The notes under the pieces: generated by a model | The model's input: the letters and a program-made list of their open reading frames with translations, nothing else | Told to the model about the DNA's origin: nothing | Databases searched by the model: none | Program-made: the position numbers and the translations under genes | In this document: piece by piece, positions 47,040 through 57,317 of the stretch | How the letters are laid out: every line of letters starts with the position of its first letter | How positions within the stretch are numbered: the stretch's first letter is position 1 | Assembly (NCBI RefSeq): GCF_900184995.1 | Contig: NZ_LT860099.1 | Location: forward strand, 1,517,931 to 1,581,930 | Direction: 5' to 3' | Length of the DNA: 64,000 nt | DNA from: Konateibacter massiliensis | GTDB taxonomy: Bacteria > Bacillota > Clostridia > Lachnospirales > Lachnospiraceae

Positions 47040-49913
47040 TTATTTGACCGTAATCGTTTTTTGGATTGTTACGCCGCCAACCTTAGCAGTGACAACTACC
47101 TTCCCCTTTTTCTTTGCTGTCAGCTTCCCTTTTGAATTGATGGATGCAATTTCTTTTTTGTTTACGGACCATTTTACTTTCCCTGAAATGCCCGTCACTT
47201 TCAGAGTTGTTGATTCTTTGACTTTCAGCGTACTGTTTCCGGAAATGCTTCCTACCTGAAAGGTCAGATTCTTTGTAATGCTTTTGCCTCCGGCTTTTAT
47301 TTTTACCGTTACGGTGCCCTTGCCGTCCTTTTTCGCAGTCACCTTGCCAGAATCTGATACCGATACCGCGCCTGCAGCAGTATAAGTGACAACTGCCCCT
47401 GCATTCTTTACTTTGTCCGGATAGGAAACCTTAATCTGTGTTGTTTTTCCTTTTGCAAGACCCGTTACAGTTGACGTTACGGTAACCCCAGACATATCGG
47501 TATCCACGGATACTAAGGTCTGATATTTCATTGCAAATCCGTCGTATTTTGACGTCACAGTTGCCGTTACATATGTATATCCTGCCTTTAATCCGGTTAC
47601 TGCTCCGTTTTTGTATATTGCAACTGAGGTATTGCCGGAGGCATAGGATACGGTTACCATATCTTTAATTTCATCCGGAAGTGTAAATAACTTGGCTGTT
47701 TCATTTACAGAAACCGTCTTAGAAGCCGCAATGCCAGACTCCTTAATATACGCAAATGGATCCAGATATACTGCGCCATACTCCAGATTTTTAATTGCTC
47801 TTGTAATCGCTGTTACCAAAGCATCCACTTCTGTCTGAACCGTTACAGCCGGCGCCTTGTCAATTACCTTTTTCAAAGCTGCTCTTGAATCATCCGTATA
47901 ATATGTATTATTGTAATATCCTGCAGCTTCTGCCAATACACTCTCCAACTTTGTCTTATCCAATGCCTTTACGGTTATTGTGAAGCTTTTTGATGCTGTT
48001 AACACCCCGGATGTAACAGTTGCGGTCAATGTTACAGTTTGATCTTTTATACCGTTTTGTACAATACCTCTATTGCTGACTACATCCGTATTGCTCGAAT
48101 CCCATATTATATCCATTTCATTCAAAGTACTTGACAAACTTAAATTGTAACGTACTTCTTCAGCGGAAGTGTTTCTGCTTCCGATAATATTTGATTCCGT
48201 CAGATTTTCATTTAAATCCTCCTGAAGCTTTTCTTGATAAGCCGGATCCGATAACTGCACTTCTTCATCTGTCATTGCCTTGTTATAAATACGGAATGCA
48301 GAAATTTTTCCTACAAAATTCGTATCAACTGACCAACAGGATTTTCCGATATAGCCCAAAATCTCATTGACACATCCGCCCGCAATAACATCGTTTTCAA
48401 TGCTGTAGCCGGAATCTAATTGTCCGCCGACTTTTACACCATCAATATATAATTTGATCGTACCCTCATCAAATACCATATCAATCGTATAAAACTCATC
48501 ATTGTTATTCTGAATTCCTGTTGAAAACAACTGTTCTGTGCTGCTGTTTTTAATTCCGGCTCTTACCTGTCCGCTTCCATAGCTGAAATACGGGCAATAG
48601 AACATGTAGTTTGTTCCTGCTGTTTTCGGATTAGAACCAAAACAGAATAACCAAGAAGTTCCTCCCGCATCTGTACTTCTCGAATAAGTAGCTTCTATCG
48701 TAAATTTTTCCTTATCAGACAATGCATCCATAATGCCCATAGGAAGATCCAAATAACTGCTTGAATCTGTGATATTCATAACATTCTTACCATCTTCTGT
48801 GGTAAATGTAACATAGCTGGAATTATGAATTGTTGCATTATTACCATGTCCTGATATGTCTACCAATTCGTCGCCTACAGCCTTTGAAAAATCATAATCT
48901 ACTGCCAAATCCTCATTTACATTCTCAATGCTTTTTACCGTTACCGTCGTCTCGGCTGTTTTGGTTGTTGCTCCTACTGTTACTGTGGTTGTAATTGCCG
49001 TTTGACCAACTGATACACCTGTTATGTTTCCTTCGGAATCTACCTTTGCAATAGAAGTATCCTCCGATTCATAAGATACACTTGCTGTGGTAACGAAAGA
49101 CGGAAGTGTCACATTTATTTTAGAGGAATTGCCTTCAAATACACTTATGCCCGCCGTAGCAGTAAAACCTTGGGAAGCAAACACTTCTTCTGCGGACTTT
49201 TCACATAGAGCACGTACCTCTTCTTCTGTTAATGCAGAATCATAAACGGATACATCATCCACCAAACCGGAAAATTCAGCATCCCAGTAGGAAACACCGA
49301 GCCAGATACTCTGATTTGCACCATTTAATGCGTTTACGGCATTTCCTGTTCCGATCAGGGTGCCGTCAACATAAGCACTCAACGTATCTCCTGTCTGTGT
49401 CAAAGTCAGCATACTCCATGTACTTGCCGGCAGACTCACTGTCGATACCGTTTTCCATGAATATTTTGTTCCGCTGTCACTGGTCCCATTCGTCCATACC
49501 TTACAACTGCTGCTGTTACTTTCTCCCGATACTGCCACCCACTTCTCCGGATTATGATATCCTAAAAATACAACCGGCGAATTTGTTGCTACGGTACTGC
49601 TTGGATTTACCCACATAGAAATTGAATAGTTGTCACCAAGGTTCGTCTGGTTTAAATGGAGTCCATAATTTCCAAGCTGAATGGCCTGATCCTCCTCTTT
49701 GCCTGATTTACCGGTTCCGTATGTTACCTCTCCGCTATAATTTCCTAATCCCGTCACTACCGCTGCTGCATCATCAAGTGTTCCGTCAAATCCGTAAGTT
49801 GCTACAGGTGTGGGCACTTCCATCGCCTGTATAAGTAATTGGTCATTTATAAAAACCATTGTAAAAAGCATAGCTGCCGCCATAAAACCACTGAAAAACT
49901 TTTTAAATTTCAT
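47040..49913 (-). CDS. Secreted LamG/Ig protein without a catalytic domain
   Basis: 957 aa with a signal peptide (about 1-30). Approximate order: LamG (35-235), Big_2-like Ig (245-330), LamG (335-550), Ig (575-650), a short helical FIVAR-like segment (651-711: KTKLESVLAEAAGYYNN ... YTDDSRAALKKVIDKAPAVT), then three Ig-like domains to the end (KGKVVVTAKVGGVTIQKTIT). No glycosidase motif was found. LamG and Ig modules point to carbohydrate binding or cell-surface scaffolding. It lies between two GH43 genes and probably serves the same substrate. Confidence 0.8.
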   Translation of the reverse strand: MKFKKFFSGFMAAAMLFTMVFINDQLLIQAMEVPTPVATYGFDGTLDDAAAVVTGLGNYSGEVTYGTGKSGKEEDQAIQLGNYGLHLNQTNLGDNYSISMWVNPSSTVATNSPVVFLGYHNPEKWVAVSGESNSSSCKVWTNGTSDSGTKYSWKTVSTVSLPASTWSMLTLTQTGDTLSAYVDGTLIGTGNAVNALNGANQSIWLGVSYWDAEFSGLVDDVSVYDSALTEEEVRALCEKSAEEVFASQGFTATAGISVFEGNSSKINVTLPSFVTTASVSYESEDTSIAKVDSEGNITGVSVGQTAITTTVTVGATTKTAETTVTVKSIENVNEDLAVDYDFSKAVGDELVDISGHGNNATIHNSSYVTFTTEDGKNVMNITDSSSYLDLPMGIMDALSDKEKFTIEATYSRSTDAGGTSWLFCFGSNPKTAGTNYMFYCPYFSYGSGQVRAGIKNSSTEQLFSTGIQNNNDEFYTIDMVFDEGTIKLYIDGVKVGGQLDSGYSIENDVIAGGCVNEILGYIGKSCWSVDTNFVGKISAFRIYNKAMTDEEVQLSDPAYQEKLQEDLNENLTESNIIGSRNTSAEEVRYNLSLSSTLNEMDIIWDSSNTDVVSNRGIVQNGIKDQTVTLTATVTSGVLTASKSFTITVKALDKTKLESVLAEAAGYYNNTYYTDDSRAALKKVIDKAPAVTVQTEVDALVTAITRAIKNLEYGAVYLDPFAYIKESGIAASKTVSVNETAKLFTLPDEIKDMVTVSYASGNTSVAIYKNGAVTGLKAGYTYVTATVTSKYDGFAMKYQTLVSVDTDMSGVTVTSTVTGLAKGKTTQIKVSYPDKVKNAGAVVTYTAAGAVSVSDSGKVTAKKDGKGTVTVKIKAGGKSITKNLTFQVGSISGNSTLKVKESTTLKVTGISGKVKWSVNKKEIASINSKGKLTAKKKGKVVVTAKVGGVTIQKTITVK

Positions 49914-49933
49914 TGCCTTTTCCCCCTCTGCTA

Positions 49934-52129
49934 TTAAATCTTTTTAATAGTCATAGTTTTACTGCTATAACCGGTTTTACTGGTTAATAATTTCTTCATG
50001 GTTTTATATTTGGAAGAAGATACTTTGAATACGGCAGCTTTATTGATTCCTTTAAAAGCATTTGAACCAATGCTCTTAATATTATCGCCGATTGTAATCG
50101 TCTTTAATTTTTTCATATCTTCAAAGGCACCACTTCCTATGGCAGTCACATTAAATGTATATCCGTCTATTTCCACGGTCTTCGGTATTGTGATAGATTT
50201 CAATGTATCCGATTTTGCCCCGGCAACCGTAACTGTACCGCCTTTTTCAGCCGACTTCGTAACCTCGTATTTCAGATTCCCCACCTGATATATTCCGTTT
50301 TTGATTGGGATTTCAGTCTGTGCAGCGGATGGCTTGCTCTGAACCGTAACACTGATATCTGCGGTCTTTGTAATCCCTTTTTCTGTATACGATACAGTCA
50401 AAGTCTTTATACCCGCTTTACTCATATCAATACTTGACGCATTGCTTATATATCCTTTTAGAACCGATTCACTGGTGCCGTCATCATAATTGATAGTCAA
50501 ACGGATATCATTATCTTTCAAAGTATCGCCCGCATAATAGCTTCTGGTTGTCTTTCTTGCCTTCACTGATGTGATATCTGCCGATTTAGCAACCGTAAAT
50601 GTGCAATCCTTGTTGTTCGGATTCTGGCTCAATATAAGTTTTCCCTTTGCAGAAGTCAGATAATAACCCGGATAAGCAACACTTTCAAAAGTTACACCGC
50701 TTCCTGAAAATCCCTCTAAAGTACGGAAGGTCATTTTGTTGGAATCTGCTGTAATTCCGGAGGAATTTGCCGAACGATAATCCTGTGTCAAAATAATATT
50801 ATAGGAAGAATCTACCGACAAATAAAGCCCCGGCTTATTGTATGACTCGATTGATACATATGCCTCGTTTGCCTTATCGGCTTTACCCGGAACAATTTCC
50901 CACATCGCATCGCTTTTATCCGCGCTGCTGCTTGTCAAAACAGATTTTGTAATCGGATAAGCCGAATCACTCAAAGAGTTGGCGAAATTTTCATGCGCAA
51001 CCAGTTCATTGTCGGAATTTAAAATCTGATTGCTTGTTCCCGTCAGACCGGTTGCAGTTTCCTGAATATAATTGACACTTCCGTCATCTGCAAATGTCAT
51101 TTCTTCTATACTTGCAACTCTGCGGTATCCGCTTCCCCAAGGCAACGATCCGTTATGATACATAAAATATGTTTTTCCGTCAAAGTCAAATACAGCCATA
51201 TGATTGGTATTTGAAGTCGCTGACGGCTCCATAATCCGACCGCCAAATGTCCACGTTCCGTTTGTAAGATCGTCTGTCGTGGCATACGCCATCTCTTCTC
51301 TCCAATTCATCGCATAAAAAAGATAATACTTCCCATAGTAATTGCCGCTTTCATCCTGTCTGTGATATAACCACGGTGCTTCTGTATATGTACCGGACAT
51401 TCCTGTAATTGACTGCTGCCAGAGATCTTCATCTAACGTAATCTTACTGTCCCCATTTTGGTCTTTCACTGAAATCATATCCTGATTCAATTCACACATG
51501 AACAGATGTGTATTTCCCCATGCCAGATAAATATGTTCTTCACCGTTGTCATCGGTATCTTTCCATACAGTCGGATCAATATCTTGCCACTGAAAAGAAT
51601 TCCTATTCGTTTGCGAACCCGCAATCAATGCACTTCCGATATCCACAAATGTTCCTGTCGGACTGTCGGATACAGCAACGCCAATCGCCTTATCATAATT
51701 GTCTTTCGTGTTTGCGGCGCAATAATACATATAGTATTTTCCGTTTTGTTTCGTGACCTGTCCTGCCCATGCAGTATCAGTAGTTCCCCAGCTTACATTT
51801 TTCATATCCATTACAACGCCATGATAGGTCCAATTTTTCATATCCTGCGTAGAATAACATAAATAATTCGGCATTACATATCCGTCATTCGTAGAAGCAT
51901 CATGCCCCACATAGAGGTATACCGTATCGCCATCTACGAGGACGGACGAATCACCTCCATATATTACATTGCCGTTTGCATCAAAACCGGCAACCGGATT
52001 GCCAAGTTCACTTTTTGAAATCACGGTTTCCTTTATTGTTGTATCCCCCGATACAGCTTGTGATACTATCCCTTCCAATCCTACTACCATGGAAAGCGCC
52101 AATACACTTAATAAAAATTTCTTTTTCAT
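49934..52129 (-). CDS. Secreted GH43 arabinan-type glycosidase with CBM42 and LRR domain
   Basis: 731 aa with a signal peptide (about 1-27). The GH43 propeller (about 40-380) has base Asp in YGGDSSVLVDG, Asp in WQDIDPTVWKD and acid Glu in YTEAPWLYHR. An AbfB/CBM42-like beta-trefoil (about 423-513: YVSIESYNKPGLYLSV, SVAYPGYYLTSAKGKLILS) is typical of arabinofuranose binding. A Big_4-like Ig (521-598) and a C-terminal BspA-type leucine-rich repeat (613-731: SITIPKTVEIDGYTFNVTAI) follow. AbfB favours an arabinofuranosidase or endo-arabinanase role. It lies 20 bp before the LamG gene in the operon. Confidence 0.87.
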   Translation of the reverse strand: MKKKFLLSVLALSMVVGLEGIVSQAVSGDTTIKETVISKSELGNPVAGFDANGNVIYGGDSSVLVDGDTVYLYVGHDASTNDGYVMPNYLCYSTQDMKNWTYHGVVMDMKNVSWGTTDTAWAGQVTKQNGKYYMYYCAANTKDNYDKAIGVAVSDSPTGTFVDIGSALIAGSQTNRNSFQWQDIDPTVWKDTDDNGEEHIYLAWGNTHLFMCELNQDMISVKDQNGDSKITLDEDLWQQSITGMSGTYTEAPWLYHRQDESGNYYGKYYLFYAMNWREEMAYATTDDLTNGTWTFGGRIMEPSATSNTNHMAVFDFDGKTYFMYHNGSLPWGSGYRRVASIEEMTFADDGSVNYIQETATGLTGTSNQILNSDNELVAHENFANSLSDSAYPITKSVLTSSSADKSDAMWEIVPGKADKANEAYVSIESYNKPGLYLSVDSSYNIILTQDYRSANSSGITADSNKMTFRTLEGFSGSGVTFESVAYPGYYLTSAKGKLILSQNPNNKDCTFTVAKSADITSVKARKTTRSYYAGDTLKDNDIRLTINYDDGTSESVLKGYISNASSIDMSKAGIKTLTVSYTEKGITKTADISVTVQSKPSAAQTEIPIKNGIYQVGNLKYEVTKSAEKGGTVTVAGAKSDTLKSITIPKTVEIDGYTFNVTAIGSGAFEDMKKLKTITIGDNIKSIGSNAFKGINKAAVFKVSSSKYKTMKKLLTSKTGYSSKTMTIKKI

Positions 52130-52169
52130 ACTATTGCATCCTTTCCTTCCGCTACACCATATTAAAAGT

Positions 52170-55100
52170 CTATTTTACAGTAATCTTAATCTTTTGGCTC
52201 TTTCCGTTAAAGGCTTTAACGGTAATCGTTGTCGTTCCTTTCTTTATTGCTTTTATCTTACCGGAAGCAGATACGGTTGCCACCTTTTTATTACTGGAGG
52301 TATATGTAATCTTATTACTTGCCGAATTCTTGGATAAGGTTACTTTTATCTGGAAGGTCTTTCCCTTCTTCAACGTCTTATTCGTTGCATTCAGACTAAT
52401 CTTGGAAGGTGCTGTCTTAACCGTAACCGTGCAAGTGGCTGTTTTTCCATTTCCTGTTGTTGCAGTTATCTTAACCTTTCCCGTTTTCTTTGCCGTTATT
52501 TTTCCATTCGCAGATACGGTTGCTATCTTTGAATTACTCGTCTTCCAAGTAACCTTCTTCGTTTCTGCACTTGCATTGGAAGGGGTCACCTCTGCCGTCA
52601 AGCTATAGGTTTCTTTTACACCAAGCGTTATCTTTTTCGTATTTAGTGTTACTTTCGCTGCAAGCGGTTCAAATAATGCGGTTACCGTCTTTCCTGCCGT
52701 CACATTAGTATCCGTTCTTGATGCCGTTGTCACACCGTCACTCCACTTTATGAACTTGTATCCTGCATCCGGTACTGCGGTAACTGCCGCTGCGCTTCCT
52801 CCATATTTTACTGTCTGCAAAGCCGTACCGGTAATCTTTCCGCCGCTGCCAGCCTGATAGGTAAGTGTATAAGTGAGCTTTTCAAATAGGGCGGTCAGCG
52901 TCTTTTCTGCCGTCACATTGGTATCTTTTCTGGTTGCTGTCGTTACGCCGTCACTCCACTTTGTGAACCGATACCCTGCATCCGGTACTGCGGTAACTGC
53001 TGACGAATTTCCTCCGATCGTTACCTCCTGTATCGCTGTGCCTGAAATTCTGCCTCCGGTTCCTGCCTGATAATTTAATGTCACAGTAAGCTTAACCGGA
53101 GTCGTAATTCCTTCCAGCGTCGGTGTTACCACATTCATCAATCCGGTAGCTTCATCAAATGTCAATTGATCGATACAGGTTTCTCTGTGATATCCAAAAC
53201 CGGACGTTATCTGTCCAAGAGGTGTCAGGAATCTGTGATATGCAATGTAATATTCCTCTTTTCCCGGTACCTTTACAATAGAATGATGCCCCGTTCCCAG
53301 AATATCCTTTGATGTATCTTTGGCGAGAAGTGTATACCGATACGTGATTGGTCCATATAAGCTTGCGGAGGTACCATAATTTACTTTATAATTCTCGCTT
53401 CCCGTATCATCACAGGACCAGGTAAAATGATATAACCCATTTCTTTTTGTAACTATAATTGATTCTCTAAAACTGGTTGCTCCCGTAATGTTTTTCATAG
53501 TTCCGGAAACATAGCTCATCATATCATCACCCAACTGTACAATAGCCGCTGAACCATTACCAAATAACAGATAAGATGTTCCGTTATCATCCGTAAAGGC
53601 AGACGGATCTATCGCCTGTCCCATCGTGATTCCCTCAGTTGTACAATTTTCCATTGTTATCAGCGGCTTACTTGCTACGGTAAACGGTCCTGTCGGACAG
53701 TCTGCTACTGCAACACCAATCGCTTTTTTATTAGTGGACGTGTCATTACCGCAGAAATAGAAATAATATTTTCCGTTCTTTTCTTCGATACTAGGTGCCC
53801 ATGCACTTCCATTTGACCAAGGTACACTTGCAATCTGTACTCCCTTGCTGTTTATTCCTGCCTCTTCATCCGTATTTGCCGCCAGATCGAGTATAACGCC
53901 TTCATCCTCCCAGTTTACAAGATCATCTGAGGAGAATACATGAAACTTGGTTCCGCTCCAGCCGGAATATCCGTCTGTTGTAGGATATATGTAATATTTT
54001 CCATTAAATACGTCAATATCCGGATCTGCATATTCCCCGCCTAAAACCGGATTGTTGCACACAACCGTCTTTATGGTCCAAGTCTTAACACTCTCGCCTA
54101 AAGTAGTTTGAATTTTGATATCCTTTGTCAAATCATACGTATCCTTTAAGCCTTCCGTAATCTTTGCACCTTCAACGAGATTAAAATCCAGTGAGATATC
54201 TGTCAAATCTCCGCCCGTATTATTTTTACTTACATATATGGTATCCGTATGATTGGCTGTATCCAGCTTTTCCGTTATAATTGTCGCTTCATCCGAGGTC
54301 ACTCCCTTTAATGCGTCCAGAGTGATTCCCTGCTTCTCTGCAATTTCTAACTCGCTCAGCACCCGGTTGTATACGGCTACATTGTCATAATAACCTTTAA
54401 AATAAGCATCACTGCTGTAAAAAGACTTGCCAAGGTAAGCAAGAAGATTACTGCCCAAATCGATTATTGAATTTTTCATATCACTTACTGTACCGATTTG
54501 AATACCGTCTTGATACAAGGACATAGTGTCTTCGTTAACCACAACCGTATAATGGACCCATTTGTCTGCAATAGAAGCCGTTGTTGCCGTTGCTGCCTCT
54601 TCCTCACCATAAGATGCCGTTGTGATTGCCAGTCTTGCCGCTGTATCTCTCAAACGCAGAAACAGGTATTTTGTACTATTCTTCCCTATTGCAAAATTAA
54701 AGAAATTACCGCTTACTGTTACTGCTTTCATATCAAAAGAAACTGTAAATTTATTTCTTCCGTCAAAGAAGCCTGTCGGAAACCCTGCATATGTACCGGA
54801 TGTTCCGTCCAGATATAACACATTTCCTTTTTCAGAATCGGTTGTATACGCAGCACTTCCATAGAGCGTACCATTGTAATGGTTCCCTGACTGATCCTGA
54901 ATGGTAGAGTTGGAAACAGTCTCATTGAAGTCATAAAGCAATACCGGGTCCTCCTGCTCTTGCTCTGTATTTTCCTCCGCCGTATTTCCCCATTTTGCCA
55001 TGATAGCCTGATATTCTTTCGTCGTAATTCCTACGATACTGCCATGACGCTTTTTCAAAGTACCAAAATTATAATCATCTGAATCATAGATTTTCCATGT

Positions 55101-57302
55101 ACTTCCTGTCGTATCTGAAATATCCGTTGTTGAAATAGGAATATACCCTACTCCGCCATAATTATCTACAAACAGTCCCCAGCGGTCTTCATTGTTAAAT
55201 TTAAACAACTCAGGGCCTTCTACTACACCGCCTGTCAAGGTTATCCCTTTCTCTGCAAAGAAAGCAGAATATCCCTCCATTCCGGCACTTAATGATTTTA
55301 ACGTAGAAATCTTCGTCCAGTTACCAAGAACAGAATCACTGGTTTCTATAGTGATTTCTCCGTCGGCAGATACGCGGTAATATTTATCGTTTACTTTTAC
55401 CATCGAGGTATCGATACAATGTTGGCTGCCTCCACGGTCAATATACTTCTCTGCCTTCGTAAAGTTCACAAAATCTCTGGTCTTGGAATAATACACAATC
55501 TGATGTGTACCCGAAGCTCCCTGTGCCCCTGTCATCGAAGCCCAAAATACAACGTATTCACCGGTTTTTTCATCATAAATAGCTTCCGGAGCCCATACAC
55601 AACCGATATTTTCATAACCGCTTATTCCCACATCCACAAGTCTTGGGCTGCTCCAGTTGACAAGGTCATCGGATTCCCATATGACAAGATTCAGACTTCC
55701 TCCATACTGTGCTTTTGTCCATCCCGTCGTCTCTACTTTCAAATCGGTTGCCAGCATATAAAAGTGATCTCCTTGTGCAGAGCGGAAAATATACGGGTCA
55801 CGTACACCTTGGTCTCCTATATTGGAGGTAAGAACAGGGGAACCTTCATTCAAATCCGTAAAATGCAATTCATCTGTTCCGGCTGCAAAGTAAATCTGCT
55901 CCTCTGTATTACTCGGAAAATAAGCAAACAGATAGTTTTCCAAATCTTTTTCCTCTGCTTTGGCAGCCACCGTGACATGAAATTCTTTTTTTGCAACAGT
56001 CTCTCCCTTTTGGATTGTTGCAGTAAGTGTCACCTCTTGAACCGTATCCCCTCTTGTCACAACACCCGCAGGCATAGGATCATAATTTTCATTTGCTGCT
56101 TCCTCATCACTTATGACATTCGGATCGGAGCTTCCCCAAGTAATGACAGCTCCATAATCATTTTCCGTAGGAAGTGTGATATTTCCTTTGATATTCTCTG
56201 TCTGTGTCAGACTTAAAGCCTCTTTTACCCATTCAACCGCCGCTCCGTCCGTTTCCTGCCGCAATACGGTAACTTCAAACATAATTTCTTTTGTACTGGA
56301 ACCAACACGCAACGTTGCTGTAAGTGTCACCGTACCATTCTCATCTCCCGAAGGACGTGTTACTTTTCCGTCAGTTGTAATCAAACTTTCGTCCGAAGAA
56401 GCCCAGCTTACGGAAGTGCCATTTGAGGTTGCTGCCAAAAGTGTCATGTCACCAGAAACGGTAAGTGCATGATTGTCTCCCAGAGCTCCCATCGCAGAAA
56501 TTAATTGGCTGCTTGCTGTTTCCAGAGTTTCCTGCTTACATACTTCGCCTGTTGTATCAAATGCCTCTGCCACTTCCTCCCCGGTTAATGCGTGATCGTA
56601 GATTGTCAATTCATCAATATAACCATTATAATATTCCCCGCTTCCCCAGTTTCCCTTACCAATCTGAAGCACACTGCTGCTTCCAAGTATGTCGGAAAGC
56701 TTATAGGAGCTTCCCAAAGTTTCCTGCAAAACGCCGTTAATATAAAGTGTTGTACTGCTTTCCTCCACAACAACGGTTACATATTTCCAACTGCCAGAAA
56801 GCGTAGACTGTGTAATCACACTCGGTCTTGAACCGCTATTGTTATAGCGTTCTACCTGCACAGCCGATGCATTATCCAATATTCCTAAATAATGCTCACT
56901 TTTATAAGTCTGGGCATTGGTGTTAGGTGCTGCAAAAATACTCCAGTTAGCACCAGATTTCTCCGATTTACTATAATAGGAAATCGTAATGTCATTCTTG
57001 CCTGTCAAAAGGCTTGTTCCATCTTCTGCTTTCACATTAAGCCAAGAACCTGTCCCGGTAAGCCGCACAGACTGTCCGGATACGGCATCAGTCTCCAGTG
57101 AGATACCTGCTCCATTCTTTGCTGCCACTGCTCCCCCTCCTGTAAAGCCATCTGTGTCATCATCAAATGTAAAATGTGCAAGGATCCCCTCTGAAGCTTG
57201 TACTATACCTGGCATTCCCAATGATGTTACCGGAAAAGTGGTTATTGACATACAAACAGCCACTAACCAGGCAAGCCTTTTTTTTACCTTTTTCATATCC
57301 AT
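52170..57302 (-). CDS. Giant secreted GH43 glycosidase with two catalytic modules
   Basis: About 1710 aa with a signal peptide (about 1-35). Approximate order: LamG (47-247), two Ig (254-447), GH43-A (454-770), LamG (790-987), Ig-like (1020-1079), GH43-B (1082-1404), two InlB-like repeats (1407-1474, 1477-1545), two Big_2 (1550-1710). GH43-A keeps GVRDPYIFR, HCIDTSMV and VEGPELFKF. GH43-B keeps EYADPDIDV, QAIDPSAFTDD and Glu in SFRESIIVTK, and resembles arabinan-active enzymes. The ATG at 57302 follows AAAGGAG by 5 nt; an ATG at 57317 precedes that site. It is first in the operon. Confidence 0.87.
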   Translation of the reverse strand: MDMKKVKKRLAWLVAVCMSITTFPVTSLGMPGIVQASEGILAHFTFDDDTDGFTGGGAVAAKNGAGISLETDAVSGQSVRLTGTGSWLNVKAEDGTSLLTGKNDITISYYSKSEKSGANWSIFAAPNTNAQTYKSEHYLGILDNASAVQVERYNNSGSRPSVITQSTLSGSWKYVTVVVEESSTTLYINGVLQETLGSSYKLSDILGSSSVLQIGKGNWGSGEYYNGYIDELTIYDHALTGEEVAEAFDTTGEVCKQETLETASSQLISAMGALGDNHALTVSGDMTLLAATSNGTSVSWASSDESLITTDGKVTRPSGDENGTVTLTATLRVGSSTKEIMFEVTVLRQETDGAAVEWVKEALSLTQTENIKGNITLPTENDYGAVITWGSSDPNVISDEEAANENYDPMPAGVVTRGDTVQEVTLTATIQKGETVAKKEFHVTVAAKAEEKDLENYLFAYFPSNTEEQIYFAAGTDELHFTDLNEGSPVLTSNIGDQGVRDPYIFRSAQGDHFYMLATDLKVETTGWTKAQYGGSLNLVIWESDDLVNWSSPRLVDVGISGYENIGCVWAPEAIYDEKTGEYVVFWASMTGAQGASGTHQIVYYSKTRDFVNFTKAEKYIDRGGSQHCIDTSMVKVNDKYYRVSADGEITIETSDSVLGNWTKISTLKSLSAGMEGYSAFFAEKGITLTGGVVEGPELFKFNNEDRWGLFVDNYGGVGYIPISTTDISDTTGSTWKIYDSDDYNFGTLKKRHGSIVGITTKEYQAIMAKWGNTAEENTEQEQEDPVLLYDFNETVSNSTIQDQSGNHYNGTLYGSAAYTTDSEKGNVLYLDGTSGTYAGFPTGFFDGRNKFTVSFDMKAVTVSGNFFNFAIGKNSTKYLFLRLRDTAARLAITTASYGEEEAATATTASIADKWVHYTVVVNEDTMSLYQDGIQIGTVSDMKNSIIDLGSNLLAYLGKSFYSSDAYFKGYYDNVAVYNRVLSELEIAEKQGITLDALKGVTSDEATIITEKLDTANHTDTIYVSKNNTGGDLTDISLDFNLVEGAKITEGLKDTYDLTKDIKIQTTLGESVKTWTIKTVVCNNPVLGGEYADPDIDVFNGKYYIYPTTDGYSGWSGTKFHVFSSDDLVNWEDEGVILDLAANTDEEAGINSKGVQIASVPWSNGSAWAPSIEEKNGKYYFYFCGNDTSTNKKAIGVAVADCPTGPFTVASKPLITMENCTTEGITMGQAIDPSAFTDDNGTSYLLFGNGSAAIVQLGDDMMSYVSGTMKNITGATSFRESIIVTKRNGLYHFTWSCDDTGSENYKVNYGTSASLYGPITYRYTLLAKDTSKDILGTGHHSIVKVPGKEEYYIAYHRFLTPLGQITSGFGYHRETCIDQLTFDEATGLMNVVTPTLEGITTPVKLTVTLNYQAGTGGRISGTAIQEVTIGGNSSAVTAVPDAGYRFTKWSDGVTTATRKDTNVTAEKTLTALFEKLTYTLTYQAGSGGKITGTALQTVKYGGSAAAVTAVPDAGYKFIKWSDGVTTASRTDTNVTAGKTVTALFEPLAAKVTLNTKKITLGVKETYSLTAEVTPSNASAETKKVTWKTSNSKIATVSANGKITAKKTGKVKITATTGNGKTATCTVTVKTAPSKISLNATNKTLKKGKTFQIKVTLSKNSASNKITYTSSNKKVATVSASGKIKAIKKGTTTITVKAFNGKSQKIKITVK
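52177..52754 (-). repeat. Direct repeat copy 2: 3' end of the 1710-aa GH43 gene
   Basis: Partner of the copy at 40971-41548; see that entry. It encodes the final InlB-like repeat segment and both Big_2 domains. Confidence 0.85.
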
Positions 57303-57317
57303 AAAAACTCCTTTCAT

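Noticed and set aside
51976-52608. Plus-strand open frame of 210 codons at the end of the GH43 gene
   Set aside because: Antisense to the start of the 731-aa gene and the Big_2 tail of the 1710-aa gene; low-complexity complement of repeated Ig sequence.
40964-57302. Sortase LPXTG anchors or a cellulosomal dockerin in the GH43 proteins
   Set aside because: No LPXTG-helix-basic tail and no paired calcium-binding dockerin repeats were found at any C-terminus.
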